Both the position numbers and the translations under genes were made by a program. A DNA stretch of 64,000 bases from Hypoxylon rubiginosum (Eukaryota; Ascomycota; Sordariomycetes; Xylariales; Hypoxylaceae), in assembly GCA_902806565.1 (NCBI GenBank), contig CADCXA010000006.1, forward strand, positions 1,178,001-1,242,000, read 5' to 3'. Below are positions 45,029-56,323 of this stretch, one piece after another. Numbering within the stretch: the stretch's first letter is position 1; every line of letters begins with the position of its first letter. The notes beneath the pieces were generated by a model. The model was given only the letters and a program-made list of their open reading frames with translations. It made no database searches and was not told where the DNA came from.

Positions 45029-46758
45029 ATGTCCGGACCTTCATCAGATGGCGGCGAGAAGCCCCCAGTGAGCGTTAACAAAACGAGTAACAATGCGGAG
45101 GCCCCCCAATATCCAAGCAGCCATAAGCGAATTATTATTATGCTGGCGCTCTACCTGGCTCTTTTCTTAGTAAATCTTGTACGATAGTTTCCCTTTCACG
45201 AAGCAATCTCCCGAGTTTGAGGTTCAACTGCTAACTCCTCGCTAAACTATAGGACCAAAACATTGTATCAACAGCGATCCCACGCATCACGGACGAGTTC
45301 AACTCCTTGGACGATGTCAGCTGGTATGGCACGGCATATCTGCTTACCATGTGTAGCTTCCAGCTGCTCATGGGCAAAGTCTACAAATTCTACCCTACGA
45401 AGCCTGTATTCCTCTCCGGCGTAGTCCTATTCGAGGTCGGTTCGGCTGTCTGCGGTTCGGCTCCCAGTTCAACAGCGTTTATCATCGGTCGAGCCATCTC
45501 TGGGTTAGGTGCGGCCGGAATGTTTTCGGGATTCATGGTCATCATGTTCCATATCATTCCCCTTTCACAGCGGCCCATATACCAAGGCGCGTTCTCGGCG
45601 GTCTTCGCGATCGCATCTGTTATTGGGCCTTTGGTTGGGGGTGTCTTCGTCGATAAAGTGACCTGGAGGTGGTGCTTCTACATCAACCTTCCCGTCGGCG
45701 CGGTGTCTATCATCGTCACTATGTTGATCTTACACTTACCCAACCAGAAGCTTGACGCCCAAGCTGAAGGATTGGTCGAGAAACTGAAGCAGCTCGACCC
45801 CATCGGCAATCTTGTCTTCTTCCCGGGCGTCATTTGTCTAGTTCTGGCTCTTCAATGGGGAGGGGTGGTATATCCATGGAAGGACGCCCGCATCATCGTC
45901 CTATTCGTCCTCTGCGGTGTCCTCTGCCTCGCTTTCGTGGGCGTCCAGGTTTGGAAGAAGGAAAATGCCACGATACCTCCTCGCATTTTCAAGAACCGCA
46001 GTATCGCAGCTTCGAACTGGTTCGGTTTCTTCATTGGCGGCGGGATGATAGTGGTAACGTACTATCTTCCGATCTGGTTCCAGGCAGTAAAGGGGGTCAG
46101 TGCCTTTGAGTCTGGAATCATGCTGCTTCCCATGATCCTCTCAGCAGTTGTTGGCTCTATACTGTCCGGTGTCATCATCTCTAAGGTCGGTTACTACACT
46201 CCGTTCTTCTACCTCGGCTCCATCATCACGCCGATCGGAGCTGGCCTTATGACAACCTTTACCCCATCAACTGGCAGCGGCAAATGGATCGGCTACCAAA
46301 TCATCGTCGGGATTGGTCTTGGCTTCGGCTCGACGATGCCATTAAACGTTGTTCAGACCGTCCTGGAGAGGTCCGACATCGCCACCGGATCTGCCCTCAT
46401 CATGTTTATGCGCTTCCTCGGGTCAGCTATATTTCTGTCGGTCGCGCAGACCGTCTTCCTTAGCAGCCTGGTCTCAAACGTCGCCAACCTTCCTAGCATT
46501 GACCCTAACGCCGTCGCCAACGGTGGTGCCACTGAGTTGAGGAATTTAGTTTCCGCAGACGACCTCGGAACACTTCTTTCTGATTATAACGACGCTATCA
46601 TCAATGTGTTTTACCTAGTTGTAGCAACTGTTGCGGTAACTATCTTTGGGAGTGTTTTCGTCGAATGGCGCAGTTTGAAAGCTCGTGCTGCTGAGCAGGG
46701 GGGTAAAACTGCGAACCCTGGTTCCACTGAAACCACGAAGACTCAAGAATCCGTATAA
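45029..46758 (+). CDS. MFS transporter, 14-helix drug:H+ antiporter type (551 aa)
   Basis: Two exons: 45029-45178 and 45253-46758, with a 74-nt intron inside the first membrane helix. Carriers of this type export toxins, drugs or fungal metabolites through the plasma membrane by proton antiport. A polar N-terminus (about 35 residues) is followed by helix 1 (IIIMLALYLALFLVNL) and the subfamily motif DQNIVSTAIPRITDEF. WYGTAYLLT follows, then GRAISGLGAAGMFSG (motif C region) and GPLVGGVFVDKVTWRWCFYINLPVG. Hydrophobic segments continue to near residue 525, giving about 14 helices. The tail is soluble. It shares its promoter with a Zn2Cys6 regulator, its probable controller. Confidence 0.94.
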
Positions 46759-47365
46759 TATGACTCTAAACTCGGATGAGATATATCGATTTCTGTATTA
46801 TAGACTACCCAGGTACCTAATTTGAAATACTCCGCTTCTGTAGTTCTATTGGAACTTGGATGTGGCTTCAATGCTGAAAGCATAGATCTTACCTAGTGAA
46901 AATCCAAGCCATTGAAGTTAATGGATGTCAACTTTGCAATGTAACACTTGCAAGAAATTATCTTCCAAGCTGTTCTACGTTATCTGGCGTGTTAGCAGTA
47001 CAGAAGCCTTCGAGTGAGAGACAGGTAAGTAGACTATCGTTGAGATCGCAAGTACTCCTAGGCCATGCGAAGTTTTGAAAACCCACTTGAATTTGATGAA
47101 GTGTTACGGAGAGACCGGATAGTGGCGTCGCACAGAACCCTTTACCCCTGTACGTGGCGCTCGAAGCGTCGATCTCGGCCATCGAACAGCGAAAACATAA
47201 GCGTAGGAAAGAACTTTACCTACTCGCAGAATGGCTCGCGGGGACGGAATTGTTATGTTAACATCGAATTCCAAAATGGTATGAATCAAGCCCGTATGTC
47301 TTGAATCCATTACCACGAACCCTCTAACGCCTTGCATATTATGGTGATTTTAGCTGACTAGTGAA
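46759..47365. other. intergenic
   Basis: About 600 bp, AT-rich, with no supported gene. Confidence 0.5.
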
Positions 47366-47944
47366 TTGTATCTAGGGAGACGTGATCGTTCAATCGAAGA
47401 TTGCGGCAAACGTAAACGAAGGCGTCGAGACCACTACTCATCTCTCAAGGTAATCAATCTGATTAGCTCGGACGACGAATGCGACACATCCAATAACCCT
47501 CAATCGGTAGATGTCGCCTCACCGCCTACGAGTTATGAAGATAGGCAGGTATTGTCTGCCACACTGGACGAGGACGAGAGCGATGAAGATATCATTGACG
47601 TATATTGTAATGGGAGGCTCATAACATCAGCTCCTGAAGACGGTTCCGAGAACGATTTTGAGGTTGATTCCGAGCATGACATCGACGATGGACCACCCTT
47701 GTGTCCGGAACAAGCCGAAGTGGTTGATATCATCACGCAAAGAAGGAATGTCTTCTACACGGGCCCCGCGGGTTCGGGCAAGTCTAGATTTCTAAAGGCC
47801 TTCACAGCTCGGTTGTAAGCGGTATGAAGGCGGGTGCACATCGTTGCGCCGACCGGACCTATACGTGTCGTATCTGCCGGGAAGTACCCAGCGCCTTCAT
47901 CGACCATCAACTATCACCAGCATCTACTGTCGAGTCCCAAATGA
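47366..47944 (+). pseudogene. Pif1-like helicase, 5' remnant
   Basis: The frame opens with an acidic N-terminal region (LISSDDE, DEDESDEDIID). It reaches the classical Pif1 start PLCPEQAEVVDIITQRRNVFYTGPAGSGKSRFLKAFTARL, holding the Walker A motif GPAGSGKS. Two in-frame stops follow (TAA at 47816, TGA at 47828), after which the same frame resumes with VHIVAPTG, the next Pif1 block, and then stops at 47942. Both stops could come from C-to-T changes (CAA, CGA). The Walker B and later motifs are missing here. Pif1 helicases unwind DNA in genome maintenance, and extra copies are common in fungi. This one cannot make an active enzyme. Confidence 0.82.
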
Positions 47945-48083
47945 GATGAACTACAGCCTGTGGGATCCTTACATCATGGACGAAGATTTCTGGATTGAGA
48001 TCAATTGCCATACGGGTGAAGGGGTTGGAAAATGGAAGATGGTACTCCAGCCCAGATCCGCTCACCGCTACCCACATTACACA

Positions 48084-49896
48084 TTACGTCTGGCTCTGCC
48101 CAACGAACACCACCAGCACAGCGGCATACGCAGCCGTCGCACCTAGTAGCTCGACATTCTTAGCCTTGCTCGTTGCCACCACGCTAAAGGCAAAAAACAG
48201 GACCCAGAGCACGACCGAGATGATCTGCCACTTCTTAGATTCCACGTACGCCAGCTCGCACATGGGTGCTATCAGGAACGCCCCGCCTATAAATGCCACG
48301 AGGAACCCAGCCAGCTTATCCGCCGTTGGGCTGATGCCCAATCGTCGAGGTTGGCTGAGACTCGAGCTGGCGACGAGTCGCGTCTGCCGACGCTCCCAGG
48401 AAGCTCCGATAGTTCCTGGGACGCCCACGCCTAGCACGCCGATCTCTGCTTCGATTAGCTATCTGGTAAAATATGCAGTGGGGTTGGAAATACCTGGTTC
48501 TATTTTCGCAGTTGTAACGATTTCCTCCGTACGGTCTTTCTGTCCCCAGGATTGCAGGTGGTTGAGTCGTTTTTGAACCCATCCCCGCACGTCGTCCTTC
48601 GTCGGCTCGCCTAAAATATCGATCATGGATAAGTCACTGTCCCACGAGTAATTCTCGTCATTCAGCTTATTTCGCATTTCAACGGTCGTATTTATAGCTG
48701 TCTGACCATCGAGTCCTTCATATACCGAGAGCTCTTTGAAAGCTTTCAGTGCCTCATCTATATAGAACAACACGCTCGCGTCAGGCACGGAACTAAAGTG
48801 GAGTGGTGAAGTACTTACGATATTCCCGTAGTAACCTGGCAAGGTTATCCGCCTCCGCGTCATCTATCTCGACTCGATCGCGAATTTTCTTCTTAAGCTC
48901 CCTCTCAAGCTTGACAAGACGGTGTTGGTATAAGTAAAGATTAAGACTACTAATTGTGTGGAAAGAGTTGAACTGGAATGATGAATCATATTCGCCTCTG
49001 GCAAACCCCAGGAGGATTTGATCTCTCGTCTCGCCTTCTTTCCATTCGTCACTTGAAACTGGAGGGCCGTCCTCGAGAGACTGCTCCGGTCCAGGGAAAT
49101 CTTCAGATGAGTCAAGCGACAAGAATTGGGCGTGAAGTTCTAGGTAGGCAAAAGACTTCAAATCTGCCGCCCCTAAATTCTCCGACTCGACAACTCCAAG
49201 TTTGCCACCCGTTAGATCTATAGGCGAGTCCGTCTTTGGGTTGAAAATAACTGGGTCGTCCCTTGGACCTTCTGGAAGGTGTGTCCCTTGGAAAAGAATA
49301 CCCGAGATAGTCGTTTTCACCGTAACCTTGGCTTGGAACGGGTCCGAATCCGTCCTAGCAAGAAGCACCGCGCAGCGAAGCTTGCATGTGAGTCCCTCTT
49401 TGGTAGTATCGTTTTCTTCGAGGAACCATTGTGCTGTATTCGGCTCGCCTCTACTACGCCCCTTCAATGCCACTCCACCGCGAAGAAGCGTGGCCGAATA
49501 GTTGACCCTCGTTGTCTCCCGGTCCCATCCTATTCCGCCTATGCCCGCTGTGCCTCCAACTCCAACACTAGCATTGAAGCCCGTACGACGAATCTCGTCT
49601 CTGGCGCGAGGGAAGAGTCTCATCGAGCCTTGCGGCGCAAGATCAACAACGCCGGGGCCATGATTGGAATCATCAGTCTGTCCCGTGAATTTGATCGAGA
49701 TGGATGCCGATTTGATACGATTCCGCATTGTCTGGCTGCCGAACTGGAAGTCAAAGACAACCAGAGACCCAGGCACACCAGGCTCGACATGCCCATGACG
49801 AACGCCACGAACGTGGGCGGTGACAATAGCCTGTGAATTTGTTTGGCATATTACGAGTGTTTTCGGCGAGTGCCCGCCAAAATTATTCCGCGACAT
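48084..49896 (-). CDS. DUF6594-type membrane protein with N-terminal extension (567 aa)
   Basis: Three exons: 49896-48819, 48757-48494 and 48445-48084, 1,704 nt in phase, with introns of 61 and 48 nt. The first 200 residues are beta-rich with no recognised family (SLVVFDFQFGS, SASISIKFTG, VGGTAGIGGIGWDRETTRVNYSATLLRG). From about 300, SLNLYLYQHRLVKLERELKKKI and helical segments resemble DUF6594. The C-terminus has the usual hydrophobic helices (LAGFLVAFIGGAFLIAPM, IISVVLWVLFFAFSVVAT) and the terminal ATAAYAAVLVVFVG signature. It is probably anchored with the N-terminal domain in the cytosol. DUF6594 proteins are expanded in ascomycetes and uncharacterised. This gene sits between two halves of a dead helicase. 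Confidence 0.8.
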
Positions 49897-50238
49897 CTTG
49901 GCCGGTTAACTAACATACCCACCTACCTTCTATGGCATTCGCTTTAACAAGAAACGTTGAAATTCATGAAACTAGATGATTATTGAGGAGACGAGGCTCT
50001 GGAGTCCCCAAGTAACAAGTGAGCAGCATATGCATTCAGCTTTCAGCTAGCACGTGATTGAGTGCCCGAGCTTTTAAAGAGGAGGGGTTAAAAGGCGTTT
50101 TTAACCGACTCGAGTAAAGATTAGCGCGCTGGCCGTCCTGTTCGTCAACTCAGACTTGGACAGCAAATTCTGTAATGGAAGTCAAGGTGTTATCTGCGGA
50201 TTTGAAGAGCCCGACATAAAAAGCGAGTTGTTGACCTG

Positions 50239-50577
50239 TTGACGGTCATCCGCGGCGAACACGCCCTCTTGAAAGAGACACAAATCCGTAACTTCATCGA
50301 GACGGCTGAGAAGAAAGTCTGTCCCCAGATCCAGTTTCATCTACGCGCATTGCTCGATACTATGCTCGGCCGGACACAGACCCCTCTGGTAGCCGCGTGG
50401 GCTATGAGCATCCACGAGAGCCAGAGTCTGACGATGGATCGAGTTATAGTGGATCTATCTAGAGCCTGGGAGAATGGCCAGGTGTATGTCACCCTGTCGA
50501 GAGCGACCTCACTAGAAGGCCTCAAGATCGAAGGCAGCCGAAGAGAGTTCTATATGAAAGAGTTGGGAATGGTATAG
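50239..50577 (+). pseudogene. Pif1-like helicase, 3' remnant
   Basis: The frame encodes the C-terminal Pif1 block: LRALLDTMLGRTQTPLVAAWAMSIHESQSLTMDRVIVDLSRAWENGQVYVTLSRATSLEGLKIEG, containing the motif V and VI regions (usual form SIHKSQG, here SIHESQS). The upstream half is absent. The Lys-to-Glu and Gly-to-Ser changes in a normally invariant motif add to the view that it is inactive. It lies 2.3 kb from the 5' remnant in the same orientation. Confidence 0.8.
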
Positions 50578-51802
50578 TAGCCATGGTTACTTGGTCTACC
50601 TAAGGTATCTTTATGGCCGAGCATATGACAGCATGTCCGGCGGCCTGGATCCTTTAGCTACTATATAATCGGGACTTTGAGGTATCCATGCACATCTACC
50701 ACCGAACACCGAAACACTGCTTCCCAGGTATAGATTCTCGGAGACATACTCGGTTCTTATGGCGCACTAATAGCTCCATCTGTCTTATTGATATTTCGTA
50801 ACAGAATTCGGCTACGAAGACGGGCCGAAGTCTCTTGGTGCTAATATTAACCTCAGCCAAGCAAAACTCCATGACGATGGCGTGTTACTTTATCAGATTT
50901 GGAATTCGTACCCTGAAGCAGTCCGGCCAGCGATAACCGAGCGAGGACTAAGTATGCGTACCTAATACATTTAGCCGGAAGAATAAAGCGCCCCATATAG
51001 GTGCGCAACCAGGATATATAAGCCTTCATTTTCACTGCCGGTGCTACGTATACCCAGTGGGCGGCCTATATACAGTACCAAATACCATTTCGCCAAAATT
51101 AGACACTAGGTAGGTATGTCTTATTATCGTCTGACCATCAATTCTGGTCTAAGAACGTTCCATATAACGTCTTGGGGAAGTTTATCTGATCTTGGCAAAT
51201 CTACATAGTTCCGTGAAGACATATTAGCTTTAGTCTCTCCTAGCTAGTATCATTACTACTATAATCGTGAGGATATATATCTTTGGGTCCTTACTAACTC
51301 CAGAGAGTCATAATTAGCGTATTAAAGTCAAGTCCCATGTTTAACTGCATCGCAGTATTTCAACGTTGCCATCGTGGACCCCCAACGACGTTTTCAAGAC
51401 TCGAAGTGAACTGATCCGAGCTAGCGACAACGTTCATAATGCTCCGATACCATACACAACGTGACAGTTCCCCCTGCACATCTCCAATAGAAATCCCTGT
51501 CGTGAGCTATTCGCGGCTCGAACTTCCCACGGCAGACAGGGGTCAAGATGATCTCGGCTATATTGGCTATATTAACCGCTGATCTTCTATACGGCGACGC
51601 CCTCGGACGGTACGGCAGCGGCATGCAGATGAGGAAGGAAGACAAATCTGGGGGAAGTCTGGGGAAGATGTGCTCAACCGGCCGCGGGTTTAAATAGGTG
51701 GCAGTCCCGCGTTCTGAAAGCGGAAGCGAGTCTTCTGGTGAAGTTCCCATTTCGCCGTGGTAACCATCGCAACAGCGCGCTCTCTCTTCTTAGCTTCGCA
51801 AG
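50578..51802. other. intergenic, AT-rich
   Basis: About 1.2 kb. The last 100 bp are CT-rich with TTTAAATAGG at 51688-51697, about 110 bp before the DUF1996 start. No other gene. Confidence 0.5.
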
Positions 51803-53192
51803 ATGCAGCTGACATTGAACTCTGCCGTCGCCGGCCTGGCGCTCCTTGCGCCCGGAGCCCAAGCGCTACTCCGCTTCTCGTGCTCGCAGCTTGTCGTCGA
51901 GCGTCTTGATCCGCTCGTTAACCCGGGCCTCACAGGAACGCCTCACGTCCACCAGATCATTGGTGGCAACGCCTTCAACGCTTCCATGGAATACCCCAGA
52001 GTGGATATCCCCAGCGAGGCTACGTGCACGACTTGCACGTTCGCTGACGACACTTCCAACTACTGGACTGCCGTCCTGTACTTCCGCGCCCGCAACGGCA
52101 CCTTCAAGAGGGTCCCGCAGATGGCCAACTCCGGTTTTGAAGGTGCTAAAGGAGGCATGACTGTGTATTATACCCCTTCCTACAATAATGCCAAGGTTAC
52201 TGCTTTCCAGCCTGTAAGTTGACTCTCCCTTTTAGTAGATGAAGAGGTAGAGAACTCTAGAAACTCACAACATTTAGGGCTTCCGAATGATCGTCGGTAA
52301 CCCGACGTACCGAACTGCTGAGCAGGCTTCCAAGTACCGACAGCTTACCTACACCTGTTTGGAGACCATCCTGACCCGAACCGGCGAGACCGTGGATATG
52401 CCCAAGAAGGCTTGCAAAGCAGGCATTATGGCTAACATCCGATTCCCGACGTAAGTGCATTTGCATCTTGAAAATGAAAATATAAATAAATAAATAAAAC
52501 TTGGGGAAAGCCTTCTTAACGGTTAATCCAGCTGCTGGGATGGGAAGAACTTGGACACCGCCGACCACTCGAGTCACGTAGCGTACCCGGCATCAGGCAC
52601 GTTCGAAAGCGGCGGCGCTTGCCCCTCGACGCACCCAGTGAAGATCCCCCAGCTCTTCTACGAGGTTATTTGGGACACGGTATGTAATATCTAGAGTTTA
52701 TTTCCTCCTTTCTGTATAATTTCTGCTCACTTGGGAGTAATCACTCTCGAGACATACATTAAATACGCCAATCCCCTTCCTAAACAAGCAATTACTAACT
52801 TCTGTTGTTATAGCGGGCCTTCAACAACCCCAACGACTGGCCCACGGACGGCTCGCAGCCCTTCGTCTGGTCCTTCGGCGACCCAACGGGATTTGGAAAT
52901 CACGGAGATTATATGTTTGGGTGGAGGGGGAATGCCCTCCAGACTGCGATGGACAGCAACTGCAACATCAACTGCCCGCAGCTGAAGACTCAGTCCATTT
53001 CCCAAGGCAACCAGTGCACCAAGAGCGTCTCAGTCAACGAGGACATCGACGGATGTAAGTTGCACCCTAAACCCCTTTGATTCTTACGTGCCTAGGTAGT
53101 TAGGTAATGGCTCTAACACTCATCTTATAGGGCTCACTGAACTTCCGGGTGGCATGCCCGTCACTGACGCAACTGGCAAGGTCATCGGTTAA
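51803..53192 (+). CDS. secreted DUF1996 protein (344 aa)
   Basis: Five exons: 51803-52213, 52278-52450, 52532-52679, 52814-53054 and 53131-53192, 1,035 nt in phase. The N-terminus (MQLTLNSAVAGLALLAPGAQA) is a signal peptide. DUF1996 hallmarks follow: FSCSQLVVERLDPLVNPG, HVHQIIGGNAF, CTTCTFADDTSNYWTAVLYF, NGTFKRVPQM, a CWDGKNLDTADHSSHVAYP block and HPVKIPQLFYEVIWDT. The C-terminal part reads FGDPTGFGNHGDYMFGW with several Cys for disulfides. The family is secreted by many fungi and reported in cell-wall or mycoparasite contexts, but its activity is unknown. The length of 344 is ordinary and no break is seen. No cellulose-binding domain is appended. Confidence 0.93.
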
Positions 53193-53431
53193 GCAGATAA
53201 TGTACGAATGAGGTCACAGAGAAACGGGTTTATGTCAATAGCAACAGTAATGATACCAGTAGAGCATAATCCAGAATAGATGCATCTTGCCATCATAATA
53301 ATTCATTCGCGAGACGAGCACCTAGCGCCTCTAAGAGATCTAATCATCATTTTCCTGATTATCCTATCCCTAAATCATCGCACTTATCCATCTTCCCAGC
53401 TGACCCGGGGCACAAATCATAAGTTCAAGCT

Positions 53432-54366
53432 TTACTGGATTGATACTTCGTGCTCGGGACCAAGTTGCTCCGCAGCACCGGTGTCTCTCATGTTCACGAC
53501 GAGCCAGGGGTCTGGAATAAATGGTACGTTAGTAAGAAGGCAATATCCAATATGAAGTTATGAACTTACGGGTGAAGTCTTTGTCGCAAACCTTCAAAAG
53601 CAAGATGTCCCACTTGCGTGTCGCAATTCTCTGGACGTTGTGGAAAGCTCCGGGGCTGACCACGCAGTCATACAGGATCATGGCATCCCACGGATCTTCC
53701 TTGCAGGTTTGGCTCGGTCCTCTGAAGATACGGGTTTTGGCCGGCACGCAGGAGAGGAAGCCCCAATCGAAAGGGGTGCCTGATCCGGGGAGGAAGTTGA
53801 TTTGCACTTGGACTAGACGAGACTGTTAGTTAGCTACCTTAGATAGAACTATAGGGGGTGTGATACATACGTTTCTCCCCCACGCACAAATTGAACTCAT
53901 CGGAGTCTTCCTTTTGAGGATGGATTGTCCCGCCGCCCTGCAAAACCGCCGCCTCGCAAGATCCGTCGCTTTCTCGCGTCCAACCCAGCTACCCAAAGTG
54001 TTAGAATACAGGCAGCACCTAAGGTAACATATTAATGGAATAGCCAATTTACATACGACAACAGAAGTGTTCTCCTCGTCTCGCTTTTTGTATACCTTGA
54101 GCAAGCATTAGCTGGATCGTTAGTGAAAATTGGATCTACCTGAGGTGGTTTCTCACGAGGTTTCGAAGATGAGAGAATCGCTCCTTTTGAGACTTGTCTA
54201 GAAACTCGACGGGCTGGGCGTGGATGAGCTGCAGATCCCGCGGGAAAATCTGGCTTGATCCAAGCCAGAGACCCGGGTTATGACCCATAAGCATCTGGGC
54301 GTAGCCCAACTGACGTCGGATTCCTTCAGCGTGCCCCCAAACTAAGGAGGTAAGATTCGTCGCCAT
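53432..54366 (-). CDS. hypothetical protein (229 aa, five exons)
   Basis: Exons: 54366-54157, 54095-54057, 53988-53871, 53812-53570 and 53511-53432, 690 nt in phase. The first donor is GTGAGA; a nearby AG|GTAGAT is not in phase. The N-terminal 70 residues are helical (VWGHAEGIRRQLGYAQMLMG). The rest is beta-rich with several Cys (LGWTRESDGSCEAAVLQGGG, FNLCVGEK, GFLSCVPAK, QTCKEDPWDAMILYDCVVS, WDILLLKVCDKDF). The C-terminal PWLVVNMRDTGAAEQLGPEHEV is short and polar. No signal peptide is visible and the family is not recognised. It lies tail-to-tail with the DUF1996 gene, 239 bp away. Confidence 0.62.
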
Positions 54367-55342
54367 GGTTAGAAGAAGGTCGTTCTCGTGAGATTACGTC
54401 TGGAAGAGGGCATGAATGGTTAGGTTTAAGGAATAAAAAGAATGAAATGCTGATACTTGTAAAATCACATCCAGTAAAAGATTATATATATATTTCTTGT
54501 TTGTTCGTCTAGTTTCCTCAGGCAGAACTTCCCTCTGCGCAACTTCTCTCTGTGTGATTGCCATACGGGGGCAGGCTTCGATGAGCGATTTCCCATCGTA
54601 ACTTCCTCAAAGCTCATATATCACCTAGGTACCCATACTGTTTGCCTTGTTTGCCTCGTGAATTTGTCTTCATGCCATATTACTCATAAAGTCCGCCGCC
54701 TTCCAACTATCCCGACATCTTCAAAGGCAAGGCACATATCCAGCGTTATAAACTAAGGGATACTACCGACCTATCTATACGATACGTTAAGGCATCTTCC
54801 AGGCCTATTTAGCAAACCTTGTCGATAGATGTAAGGCAGGCAATTTTGCTAGCGTTTCAAAATCGTGTAAATGGCTTGGGTTACACAAGCATCTTCTATA
54901 CGTTAGCTGTCAGGGGACCTAATGCTCTGTTCTCAGCGGCTGTCTGTTCTGTACCTTACAATCAACAGCGCTGCCACCACTATAGAAACAACTGATGTCA
55001 GCGGCACCAGGGCAAAGTCCGCCCCTCAACGCCATTTTGATTACACTGCCCAGAAAGGCGTCAATCTAAGCCGGTTTGCGATACGCAAGTGCGAATAGCG
55101 ACCAGTAACACAGTACCACACATACCAAACATGCCAACTTAAAGCTGACTTCTTGTCCCCGCAAAAGAATAACAACAACGCCCATACCACAGCCTTTTTC
55201 ATAACTTCAATTGCGGCAGCTAACCAAATACTATACGCACCACGTCCGACGCATGGTTCTCTAACAAGTTTGCACCTGGCGGTGACGCCGAGGATGGCTG
55301 CCGTCCTGACGAAGCAGAGGCGCTGAAGAAGTACCTTCGCCA
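54367..55342. other. intergenic
   Basis: About 1 kb, AT-rich, with a TATATATAT run near 54483 and an ACCTAGGTACC word at 54624. No gene is supported. Confidence 0.5.
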
Positions 55343-55348
55343 AGAATA

Positions 55349-55974
55349 GTGGCTGAAGAAGCCACTCAAGCCATGTCGCAACCTATAGCGAACGTTAGCA
55401 ATCCAGGCGAAAACTTAGCACGTCTTTCGGATATTCTTATTGATGCTCTGATCGAGCTGCCATCAGATAAGATCAAGTCATTAATCACACTTGTTAAAGC
55501 CATATATAATCTACCAGAACCTGATATGGCAGATAGAGAAGAGAGCAAGTGGCCGGCTCATGGCAAGCTCTGGCGCGGGCTGCCGGATTTTGGCCATCTT
55601 TACGCAGACATCCATCAGTCAATCAATCAACTAGCGAGGCTCTCAAAGCGGACGCCCCCGAACGCAGTCGACTATGGGAATATCACGTTAGGAAGGAGGG
55701 GGAGACAATGACAGTTCAACGTTACTCATACTGGCGCAATCGTCTGGAGGAATATTCAAACGCAATCCCAGGCAGTTTTCACCTTAGCAAGACTGCCTAT
55801 ATCAATTATTCGAGCTTGACCAAAGCGGGCCAGCTATCCGACATATCATTGCCATCTACATGCTCTACGATCCACTCCACTGATTCCTCAGCACTGTCGC
55901 CATCATCGACGCTATACATCCCAGCCGCCTTATGGTCTTATTTTCGTGCCCTTAAGGCACTGCAATTTAAATAG
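55349..55974 (+). pseudogene. frameshifted hypothetical gene (DUF3632-like at best)
   Basis: One frame begins MAEEATQAMSQPIAN and runs through a helix-rich part (LARLSDILIDALIELPSDKIKSLITLVKAIYNLPEPD) to WRGLPDFGHLYADIHQ, ending at 55711. Its sense appears to continue in a different frame with EALKADAPERSRLWEYHVRKEGE and YWRNRLEEYS up to 55974. The switch lies near 55620-55650, with no intron signals visible there. The W-LP-FG and R-R-HV spacing vaguely resembles DUF3632-type fungal proteins. A frameshift mutation or an unusual intron are both possible. Confidence 0.45.
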
Positions 55975-56323
55975 TACAATAGGTAAGATTAAGAAAACTG
56001 AGCGCGCACCACGGAGGTGCCTGCTGACTCATTAGGTTCCTGCGCACGGCATACAAGACACCGTTTTCGGATTTTAAAAGAACTTTGCTAGTCTTGAATA
56101 GGTAGCTATGTAGATACTTACAATACATTGCCATCTAGTTCAGGTCCTAGTGTTCATTGTTTGGGACAAAGAAGATTCCGGTTTATTGAAACACCGGCCT
56201 CTTTGATCGATACAGCCGCAATACGACTGCCACCGGAGTCAACTTGTTATTAACGTATACATCCACATATCAACCTATCTAGGTAGGAATTGATAACATA
56301 TTAATTACCTATAAACATAAAAA
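55975..56323. other. intergenic
   Basis: About 350 bp, AT-rich, presumed promoter of the kinase-like gene. Confidence 0.5.
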
